Below are positions 7,985 through 13,880 of a stretch of DNA of 13,880 nucleotides, piece after piece (positions within the stretch are counted from its first letter, which is position 1; each line of letters begins with the position of its first letter). The position numbers and the translations under genes were made by a program. Origin of the DNA: an uncultured Bacilli bacterium (lineage in GTDB: Bacteria > Bacillota_I > Bacilli_A > RF39 > UBA660). The stretch is taken from assembly GCA_947588795.1 (NCBI GenBank), contig CANPZJ010000012.1:1-13880 (forward strand), given 5' to 3'. The notes beneath the pieces are model-generated. The model searched no databases. It worked only from the letters and a program-made list of their open reading frames with translations, and had not been told where the DNA came from.

Positions 7985-8069
7985 ACTTAATTATTTAATT
8001 CTTATGTCACTTTTTTCATCAAAATTATTATTTAAAATGATTGGACTAGTTATTTAAAGTAATTTATCT

Positions 8070-8075
8070 TATAAT
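8070..8075 (+). promoter_or_regulatory. Probable -10 box of the fmt cluster
   Basis: TATAAT lies 17 bases before the fmt ATG. The base stretch at the proper -35 distance is TAGTTA, a poor match; TTGGAC at 8041-8046 is 23 bases away, which is too far. The leader would be only about 11 bases and would begin at the ribosome site. The promoter is therefore plausible but weakly supported, and could need an activator. Confidence 0.4.
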
Positions 8076-8092
8076 ATAGATAGGTGATAATA

Positions 8093-8998
8093 ATGCAAGA
8101 TATAAGAGTTATTTATATGGGTACACCAGATTTTTCTTTAAAGCCACTTGAAGCATTATATGAAAATTCTAATGTTGTTTTAGTAGTTACCAAAAAAGAT
8201 GCAGAAGTAGGAAGAAAAAAAGTATTAACTCCATCACCTGTTAAAAAATGGGCAGTAGAACACAACATTCCTGTATTAACACCTGACAGTCTAAAAAAAG
8301 AATATCAAAGTATTTTAGATTATGAGCCTGATTTAATTGTTACTTGTGCCTATGGCAAAATACTTCCTAAAGAAATACTTCTTTATCCAAAATATAAATG
8401 TGTTAATATCCATGCTTCAATACTTCCTAAATATAGGGGTAGTGCGCCAATTCAATGGGCTATATTAAATGGAGAAAAAGAAACTGGTATTACTTTAATG
8501 TATATGGATGAAGGAATGGATACTGGTGATATTATTGATATGGTAAAATGTCCAATAGATGATAATGATAATGTTGGTACGCTTCATGATAAATTAAGTG
8601 GTTTAGGTAGTGAAATACTCTTAAAAAACTTAAAAGATATTATTACTAATAATACTAAACCCATAAAACAAGATAATGATAAGGCTAGTTATGCCCCAAT
8701 GATTGAAAGAGATATGGAAGAGTTAGATTTTAATGAAAGATGCGAAAATATTTATAATAAAATAAGAGCATTTAGTCCATGGCCTTTAACTAAAACTAAT
8801 ATTAACGGAGAAGAAGTTAAAGTAGTAAAGGCTTACTATGAAAAAACTAAAAGCATCGTAAATAAATTATATGTTACTAAAAATAGTTTAGGAATAGGAT
8901 GCACTGATGGTATAATATATTTAGATATTATTAAGCCAATTGGTAAAAAAGAAATGCCTATTAAAAGTTATTTGAATGGTAAAAAGGAGTTATTCTAA
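8093..8998 (+). CDS. fmt: Methionyl-tRNA formyltransferase
   Basis: A 301-residue enzyme that transfers a formyl group from 10-formyltetrahydrofolate to Met-tRNA-fMet for translation initiation. The N-terminus has IRVIYMGTPDFS. The core NIHASILPKYRGSAPIQWA gives the catalytic Asn105 and His107, and Asp143 lies in MDEGMDTGDI. These match the Asn-His-Asp set of the E. coli enzyme (106, 108, 144). The C-terminal tRNA-binding domain begins around IRAFSPWP. Length is close to the usual 310-315. I choose the ATG at 8093, preceded by AGGTGA (8082-8087), over a GTG at 8084 that lies inside the ribosome site. The stop codon overlaps the next start by one base (TAATG), so the two genes are translationally linked. 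Confidence 0.97.
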   Translation: MQDIRVIYMGTPDFSLKPLEALYENSNVVLVVTKKDAEVGRKKVLTPSPVKKWAVEHNIPVLTPDSLKKEYQSILDYEPDLIVTCAYGKILPKEILLYPKYKCVNIHASILPKYRGSAPIQWAILNGEKETGITLMYMDEGMDTGDIIDMVKCPIDDNDNVGTLHDKLSGLGSEILLKNLKDIITNNTKPIKQDNDKASYAPMIERDMEELDFNERCENIYNKIRAFSPWPLTKTNINGEEVKVVKAYYEKTKSIVNKLYVTKNSLGIGCTDGIIYLDIIKPIGKKEMPIKSYLNGKKELF

Positions 8999-9591
8999 TG
9001 GAAGATGGTAGTAATAATAAGACAAGCGCTTATATTCAACTAGGTATAGGTCTAGTCTTTATAATTATCTTAGTTGTTTTTGTTAAAGTTAATGGGGTAA
9101 ATAATAATGATAGTAAACCACAAAATGAAGAAAAAGAAGAAATAAAAGAATTAACTTTAGATGAAAAATTATCTAAATTAACAGATAATTATAAATATAA
9201 TTATGAAATAACTATTGGTGAAATTATTTATACTTATAATGGCTCTAAAATGGGATTAAAAGAAAGTGGCTATTTACAAATAAATGACAATTATTTATAT
9301 TACTATAAAGATAATAATTATACTTATGAAGTTAAAGATGGTGGTTTATTTCAAATAGATAATTTATATAGTAATATAGATGCAAATTATTTAGATATAG
9401 AATACATTAAAAATTTAATTAAAGATTATGAATATACTAATGAAGATAATGTATATACATATAATTTAGAAAATATCCAAATTATAATAAATACTGATAA
9501 AGATAATATAACATCTATTCAAATTATTAATGAAAATAATTATAAATTAGAATATAGTGATATAGGAAATATAAAAGAAATTAATTATTAA
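8998..9591 (+). CDS. Uncharacterised single-pass membrane protein
   Basis: I do not recognise this 197-residue protein. Residues 1-10 are short and polar, residues 13-31 form one hydrophobic helix (LGIGLVFIIILVVFVKV), then comes a charged linker (NEEKEEIKE) and an Asn/Tyr/Asp-rich domain that looks like repeated beta strands (YNYEITIGEIIYTYNG, YLQINDNYLYYYKDNN). The layout suggests a small cytoplasmic tail with an outer-face domain of roughly 150 residues. No cysteine or catalytic motif stands out. AAGGAG at 8984-8989 gives a good ribosome site for the ATG that overlaps the fmt stop. Its place between fmt and a phospholipid-synthesis gene suggests co-transcription but does not define a job. 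Confidence 0.82.
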   Translation: MEDGSNNKTSAYIQLGIGLVFIIILVVFVKVNGVNNNDSKPQNEEKEEIKELTLDEKLSKLTDNYKYNYEITIGEIIYTYNGSKMGLKESGYLQINDNYLYYYKDNNYTYEVKDGGLFQIDNLYSNIDANYLDIEYIKNLIKDYEYTNEDNVYTYNLENIQIIINTDKDNITSIQIINENNYKLEYSDIGNIKEINY

Positions 9592-9601
9592 GAGGTAAGA
9601 T

Positions 9602-10312
9602 ATGTTAAAATTAATTATTGTCAATGTTTTAACTTTAATAAGAATAATTGGTACCATAATACTTATTCCAATATATAAAAATTATGGTGGCTTTGCTGTG
9701 GGTATTTTAGCCCTTATTTGTTATTTAACTGATAGTATAGATGGAATTTTGGCAAGAAAATTAAAAGCATCAACTTTTTTTGGCGCATTATTTGATGGTA
9801 CAGCTGATAAACTATTTACCATTATGAGCTTTATTATATTATATTTAATTACACCATATGCTATAATTCCCATATTATTTGAAATAGCTATAGTTTTTGT
9901 GCAAATAATTAAATATAAAAATAATTTAAATGTTAAATCAAATATAGTTGGTAAATTAAAAACTTGGATTTTAGCTATCTGTGTTATATTAACTTTTTTA
10001 GTTAGTGATATAAATAGTATAACTTTTTTACCTATAGAATTTATTACTTGGATAAATAATTTAAATCAAAATAATTTATATTTCATTTTATTAATGCCTG
10101 CTATTATAATGGAAATATTAACCCTTTTAAGTTATATTCAAGAAATATTTAAACCACTAAATAAAAAGGCCTTACAAGATGATAATAAAAGTAATAAAAA
10201 TAATAATAAAAGAGACTGGCAACATTTTAAAAATATTTGGTTAAATCCTGAATTTTATAATTTACACAAAGATGAAGTTAACATAAAAGATTTAACTAAG
10301 TTATCTAAATAA
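9602..10312 (+). CDS. pgsA: CDP-alcohol phosphatidyltransferase, probably phosphatidylglycerophosphate synthase
   Basis: A 236-residue integral membrane enzyme. The family signature D(x)2DG(x)2AR(x)8G(x)3D(x)3D is complete: Asp44, Asp47-Gly48, Ala51-Arg52, Gly61, Asp65 and Asp69. These aspartates bind metal and the CDP-diacylglycerol head group. The opening NVLTLIRIIGTIILIPIY is typical of PgsA, which makes phosphatidylglycerol phosphate from glycerol 3-phosphate. Several hydrophobic helices follow, up to about residue 180. The last 50 or so residues are a polar tail (Lys/Asn-rich, then RDWQHFKNIWLNPEF), which is longer than in usual 180-200-residue PgsA proteins. A related family member, such as a CDP-alcohol type cardiolipin synthase, cannot be excluded. 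AGAGGTAAG lies just before the ATG, ten bases after the previous stop. Confidence 0.85.
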   Translation: MLKLIIVNVLTLIRIIGTIILIPIYKNYGGFAVGILALICYLTDSIDGILARKLKASTFFGALFDGTADKLFTIMSFIILYLITPYAIIPILFEIAIVFVQIIKYKNNLNVKSNIVGKLKTWILAICVILTFLVSDINSITFLPIEFITWINNLNQNNLYFILLMPAIIMEILTLLSYIQEIFKPLNKKALQDDNKSNKNNNKRDWQHFKNIWLNPEFYNLHKDEVNIKDLTKLSK

Positions 10313-10318
10313 TAAATT

Positions 10319-10352
10319 TTGACAATTATTAACAAATTAAAAAAATTGTCAA
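10319..10352. repeat. Inverted repeat between pgsA and ezrA
   Basis: TTGACAATT (10319-10327) and AATTGTCAA (10344-10352) form a perfect 9-base inverted repeat with a 16-base A/T-rich spacer. No T-run follows, so it is not a standard terminator, although it could protect the 3' end of the pgsA message. It lies about 30 bases upstream of the ezrA -10 and could instead be an operator. Confidence 0.6.
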
Positions 10353-10380
10353 TTCGTGTATTCTAAAATAATTAATTATA

Positions 10381-10389
10381 TGTTAAAAT
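10381..10389 (+). promoter_or_regulatory. Extended -10 promoter of ezrA
   Basis: TGTTAAAAT is an extended -10 (TG, one base, TAAAAT at 10384-10389) with only TTCTAA at the -35 distance. The predicted start near 10396 leaves a short leader holding AAGGTGAT (10399-10406). Confidence 0.5.
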
Positions 10390-10412
10390 GTTTATAGTAA
10401 GGTGATTACTAA

Positions 10413-12128
10413 ATGACAAGAGAAACATTTTTACTTATTGCAGTTGCTTATTATATATTTACAATGGCAGTAGTTGTAATTGTTTTAGTATTCATGGATA
10501 AAAGATATAAAAGAATTTTAAATGATGAAATAAATGAATTAGAAAGAGAAAAGAATTTAATTATTTCGAGTAATATTTTAACTGAGTTAAATAAAGTAGA
10601 AGTTTTAGTAAATAATGCCGATTTAAAGAAAAAATATAAAAATTGGGTTAAAAGATTTGAGGCTATTAGAGATAAAGAAATACCTAAAATAACAGATGAA
10701 ATAATTGAACTACAAAATGATTATAATGAAAAAGATTATCCTAAATTAAAAAAAGGTTTACTCGATGTTGAACTTAAAATTAGTTATTTAAAAACTAAAG
10801 CTGATTTTTTATTAGATGAAATAAGAGAAATAACTTTATCAGAAGAGCGAAATAGAGAAACTATAACTAAATTAAAAGCCGATTACAGAGAAATAAGAAG
10901 TTTATATAGTACGAATGAAAAAGATTATGAAATTATAAAGAAACCTTTAGAGTTGCAATTTGAAAATGTTGATAAATTATTTAGTGCTTTTGAAGAGGCT
11001 ATGGAGAAAAATGAATACTTAGAAGTAAGTAAAATGGTTAAAGCGATTGATGATATTATAGGTAATTTAAAAGTAGTTATTAAAGAAACTAAAACTATTA
11101 TTAATTTTGGTAATGTCTTAATACCTAAAAAGATAGCAGATATTGATAGTATTTATCATAAAATGAAATTAGAAGGTTATAATTTAGAATATTTAAATAT
11201 TGAATATAATATTGAAGAAGCTAACAAAAAAATTCAAGATGTTTTTAGTCGTTTAAATGTATTAAATGTTGTGGATTCTGTTTTTGAACTTAAAACAATG
11301 CTAGATTATTTTGATTCTTTATATAATGATTTTGATAAAGAAAAATTAACTAAGACTTTATATGAAGATTATAAAAGAAGTATTTTAATAAAGGTTAGTA
11401 AGCTTGAAAAAATTAACAATGAATTATATCGTAAAATTGATGATATTAAATATAGTTATGATTTATCTGATGATGAGGTATCAGTAATCGGCGAAATCAA
11501 AGAAGAATTTTCAAGTATTAGATCATCTTATGATCATGTTGTAGAAATGGAGAGAAACAAAACTTTAGCTTATTCAAGACTTAATCATGAAATGGAAATA
11601 CTTAATAATAAACTTACGAAAAATGAAGAGAAATTAAATGTTGCTTTAAGAACATTAGGTAGTTTAAAAGAAGATGAACTTAGAGCAAGAGATCAACTTG
11701 ATGAAATTAAAGACATCTTAACCCAAGCCAAAGAAAAGGTAAGAAGCTATAAACTACCAGTTATACCAAAGAATTATTATATTGAATTATCTGAGGCAAC
11801 TTTAGCCATTAATGAAATGGTTAAAGAACTTGATAAAAGACCAATATCTATTAAAACTCTAAATTTAAGAGTAGATACCGCGAGAGACTTAGTTTTAAAA
11901 GTATATAATACCATTAATGAAACAGTTAAAACGGCGAAAATGGCGGAGACAGCCATTGTTTATGGTAATAGATATAGGGTTTCTAATCGAGATGTTGATT
12001 TAGGACTTACTAAAGCGGAAAATTTATTTTATAAAGGAAATTTTAAAAATAGTTTAGAAAATGCTATTACAGCCATTAATGTAATTGAGCCGGGAATTCA
12101 TAAAAGACTTTTAGAAGAGTATAAGTAG
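10413..12128 (+). CDS. ezrA: Septation ring formation regulator EzrA
   Basis: A 571-residue protein, the normal length for EzrA (about 560-575). One N-terminal membrane helix (residues 6-28, LLIAVAYYIFTMAVVVIVLVF) is followed by KRYKR and a long cytoplasmic coiled-coil rod of spectrin-like repeats rich in Glu and Lys. The conserved C-terminal patch ETAIVYGNRYR and the final segment with LFYKGNFKNSLENAITAINVIEPG match EzrA. Known role: it binds FtsZ at the membrane, limits Z-ring formation away from midcell and helps link division to wall synthesis. The start is set by AAGGTGAT. Its own promoter lies in the 100-base gap behind pgsA. A cysteine desulfurase lies two genes downstream, as in the ezrA-nifZ order of Bacillus, with one lipoprotein gene inserted between. 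Confidence 0.93.
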   Translation: MTRETFLLIAVAYYIFTMAVVVIVLVFMDKRYKRILNDEINELEREKNLIISSNILTELNKVEVLVNNADLKKKYKNWVKRFEAIRDKEIPKITDEIIELQNDYNEKDYPKLKKGLLDVELKISYLKTKADFLLDEIREITLSEERNRETITKLKADYREIRSLYSTNEKDYEIIKKPLELQFENVDKLFSAFEEAMEKNEYLEVSKMVKAIDDIIGNLKVVIKETKTIINFGNVLIPKKIADIDSIYHKMKLEGYNLEYLNIEYNIEEANKKIQDVFSRLNVLNVVDSVFELKTMLDYFDSLYNDFDKEKLTKTLYEDYKRSILIKVSKLEKINNELYRKIDDIKYSYDLSDDEVSVIGEIKEEFSSIRSSYDHVVEMERNKTLAYSRLNHEMEILNNKLTKNEEKLNVALRTLGSLKEDELRARDQLDEIKDILTQAKEKVRSYKLPVIPKNYYIELSEATLAINEMVKELDKRPISIKTLNLRVDTARDLVLKVYNTINETVKTAKMAETAIVYGNRYRVSNRDVDLGLTKAENLFYKGNFKNSLENAITAINVIEPGIHKRLLEEYK

Positions 12129-12140
12129 TGGTGAAATGAT

Positions 12141-12962
12141 ATGAAAAAAGTAATTATAATATTAATTAGTTTATTATTATTAAGTGGATGTGGCTCAAAA
12201 AATGATAAAGGAACTGATATAGCTTTAAATGATAAAAGATTTTATAATATTTATGAATCTTTATTAGAATACACTTATAAAGATATAAGAGAAAATGGAT
12301 ATAAAAGTTTTACTAATACTGAATTATTACAAATTGCATATAGAATGTTAGAGCCGAAAGATGTAAAATTTAGTTATTCTAAAGATGATATGGATTATTA
12401 TAGTATTTCTTGCGAAACTATTAATAATTATTTAAAAGACATTTTTGGTGATGATGTTGAATTTAATGGTAAAAGAGTATCAATAGATGCTCGTTATGAT
12501 ATTTATGATTATCTTGAAAGTAATTTAAGAGATAAAGTCAATGCAAGTGTAATGGAAATAGATTCTTATAATGAAGCAGACAATTCATTAATTGTATCAT
12601 TTGGGGGCCGTGGAACTGATTTCGAAAAATTCCCTTATAATACCTCTAGAAAAATTATTAAAGCTACAATGTATGATGATGAAATAATAGTTAAAGAAGG
12701 TGCCATATATATTGAGGAAAAAGTAGTTGAAGATACTGAAGATTACCAAGCATATGTATATTTATATGATAGTCCAGAAAAAGCAGTTTTAATTAATACT
12801 TTTTTAGCTCCTTATGATCATTTATCAGAAGATATTTCTAAGTATTATAAAATATTAGAAGATGCTTATGATAATTATTCTGAAGAAGGATATATCATAA
12901 CGCATATTTTTAAAAAAGGAAAAAATAATAAGTATTATTTTGCTGGTTCAACTTATAAGTAA
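12141..12962 (+). CDS. Uncharacterised lipoprotein
   Basis: I do not recognise the family of this 273-residue protein. It begins MKKVIIILISLLLLSGC: a short signal peptide with lipobox LSGC, so Cys17 would be lipidated after cleavage and the mature protein anchored on the outer face of the membrane. The remainder is Asp/Glu/Tyr-rich, mixing helices and strands, with a central stretch NSLIVSFGGRGTDFEKFPYN that stands out by its glycines. No enzyme motif is evident. GGTGA (12130-12134) precedes the ATG, 12 bases after the ezrA stop, so it is most likely co-transcribed with ezrA and may act at the cell surface during growth or division. That link rests on position only. A clear terminator follows immediately. 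Confidence 0.87.
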   Translation: MKKVIIILISLLLLSGCGSKNDKGTDIALNDKRFYNIYESLLEYTYKDIRENGYKSFTNTELLQIAYRMLEPKDVKFSYSKDDMDYYSISCETINNYLKDIFGDDVEFNGKRVSIDARYDIYDYLESNLRDKVNASVMEIDSYNEADNSLIVSFGGRGTDFEKFPYNTSRKIIKATMYDDEIIVKEGAIYIEEKVVEDTEDYQAYVYLYDSPEKAVLINTFLAPYDHLSEDISKYYKILEDAYDNYSEEGYIITHIFKKGKNNKYYFAGSTYK

Positions 12963-12988
12963 GAAGAGTACAAATAGCTCTTCTTTTT
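12961..12988 (+). terminator. Rho-independent terminator of the ezrA unit
   Basis: AAGAAGAG (12961-12968) pairs with CTCTTCTT (12978-12985), extended by a T-G wobble, around an A-rich loop, and runs into a T tract to 12988. The stem starts within the lipoprotein stop codon. It separates the ezrA unit from the cysteine desulfurase gene. Confidence 0.88.
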
Positions 12989-13000
12989 GATTATCTTTTT

Positions 13001-13009
13001 TGGTATAAT
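13001..13009 (+). promoter_or_regulatory. Extended -10 promoter of the cysteine desulfurase gene
   Basis: TGGTATAAT is a perfect extended -10 (TATAAT at 13004-13009). No good -35 lies 17 bases upstream; that region is the terminator tail. The expected start near 13016 leaves a 20-base leader with GGAAGTGAT before the ATG at 13036. Confidence 0.65.
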
Positions 13010-13035
13010 TTATTTATAATAATGGAAGTGATAAG

Positions 13036-13880
13036 ATGATATATTTAGATTATAGTAATACTTGTCCCATATCTTTAGATGCCCTAGATACATATACCAA
13101 AATTAGTAAAGAATATTTTGGCACTATACATGCTCCTAATAAACTAGGAGAAGATGCCAAAAAAATTCTTGATAGTGCTACACGTGAGATAAGTGATATG
13201 TTTCATATTATGGATAGTGAAATAGTTTATACCAGCGGCGCAACTGAGGCTAATAATTTAGCTTTAATTGGGGTCTCACTTGCTAATCATAAAAAAGGTA
13301 AACATATTATTGTCTCTAAATTAGAATCACCAGATATTTATAATATTTGCGAATATTTAGAAAGTATTGGCTTTGAAATAAGTTATGTCGAAAATGATGA
13401 AGATGGTTTAATTATATTTGATGATTTAAAAAGACTCATTAGAGAAGATACCATTTTAGTATCTATCAGTGCCGTTAATTATGAAACTGGGGTAAGACAA
13501 CCTTTAAAAATGCTACGCCAAATAATAAAGAAAGAAAATCCAACTACTTTATTTCATTCTGATTTATCCCAAGCAATAGGTAAGACAACAGTTAATTTTC
13601 GCGATATCGATTTAGGTAGTGTAACTGCCCATAAATTTTATGGTCCTAAAGGTATTGGTCTTTTATATATAAATAGTCAAGTTAAAGTAAAACCGCTTTT
13701 ATATGGATGTAAGAATAGTATTAAACCAGGAACTTTACCACTTCCTTTAATAGTTAGTATGAAAGATGCTCTAAGATCTTCTTTAAAAGATTTAGATAAA
13801 AGAGAAAGATATATTAATTTACTTAATGAAAGAATAACTGCTAAATTAGAAACGATGGAAGGAATAAAAATAAATAAAAC
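13036..13880 (+). CDS. Divergent NifS-type cysteine desulfurase, N-terminal part (3' end outside the window)
   Basis: The visible 281 codons are a class V PLP enzyme of the NifS/IscS kind, which removes sulfur from cysteine for tRNA thiolation or Fe-S assembly. Clear landmarks are MIYLDYSN at the start, TSGATEANNLAL, DLSQ with Asp176 and Gln179, and AHKFYGPKGIG with Lys200 as the PLP lysine. Several usually fixed places differ. The catalytic His in the E-H motif is Ser98 (KLESPD), the ATT after YLDYS is NTC, and the Arg of the RSGT motif is Lys230 (KPGT). The persulfide cysteine loop lies beyond the window. The start at 13036 follows GGAAGTGAT; the ATG at 13022 is out of frame and stops at once. 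Position after ezrA suggests the NifZ branch that serves ThiI, an inference from Bacillus gene order. Confidence 0.88.
   Translation, partial: MIYLDYSNTCPISLDALDTYTKISKEYFGTIHAPNKLGEDAKKILDSATREISDMFHIMDSEIVYTSGATEANNLALIGVSLANHKKGKHIIVSKLESPDIYNICEYLESIGFEISYVENDEDGLIIFDDLKRLIREDTILVSISAVNYETGVRQPLKMLRQIIKKENPTTLFHSDLSQAIGKTTVNFRDIDLGSVTAHKFYGPKGIGLLYINSQVKVKPLLYGCKNSIKPGTLPLPLIVSMKDALRSSLKDLDKRERYINLLNERITAKLETMEGIKINK

Noticed and set aside
8084..8092. GTG start for Fmt three codons upstream
   Set aside because: The GTG is part of the AGGTGA ribosome site serving the ATG at 8093.

Overview
The window is very A+T-rich DNA with the standard genetic code. Every open frame uses TGG for Trp, and no in-frame TGA is needed. 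The start sites have Gram-positive-style Shine-Dalgarno sequences, and there are an isoleucine T-box leader, an EzrA gene and short TATAAT promoters. Together these point to a low-GC Bacillota of the class Bacilli, possibly one of the streamlined gut lineages near Erysipelotrichia or RF39. That placement is inference; no rRNA or marker phylogeny is possible here.

Layout. At the left edge a phosphoglucomutase/phosphomannomutase (minus strand, 3' end outside the window) is transcribed divergently from a 1271-residue surface protein. The surface protein has a signal sequence, an NPCBM-like sugar-binding domain, a region with a possible transglutaminase-like Cys/His/Asp centre, an F5/8 type C (discoidin) domain, an Ig-like module, a Ser/Thr/Asn-rich stalk and a C-terminal membrane anchor without LPXTG. 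Next come a strong promoter, an isoleucine T-box leader and ileS. The IleRS is of the eukaryote-like IleRS2 type and carries GLHH instead of HxGH in its class I signature. A 266-base gap follows, holding the ileS terminator and two related 19-bp palindromes. Then comes a tight cluster: fmt, an unknown membrane-anchored protein and a CDP-alcohol phosphatidyltransferase (probably PgsA). The next unit is ezrA plus an unknown lipoprotein, ending in a clear terminator. The right edge holds the first 281 codons of a divergent NifS-type cysteine desulfurase.

How the genes relate. Most of the content is housekeeping: sugar phosphate interconversion, Ile-tRNA charging, initiator tRNA formylation, phosphatidylglycerol synthesis, division-ring control and sulfur mobilisation. 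EzrA followed by a NifS-like desulfurase matches the ezrA-nifZ-thiI order known from Bacillus, so a thiI may lie just beyond the right edge. The accessory-looking part is the large surface protein, which probably binds host or dietary glycans.

I found no CRISPR array, transposase, rRNA, tRNA or clear mobile element. The points most worth checking are the putative catalytic centre in the surface protein, the altered IleRS signature, the His-to-Ser and Arg-to-Lys changes in the cysteine desulfurase, and the paired palindromes upstream of fmt.
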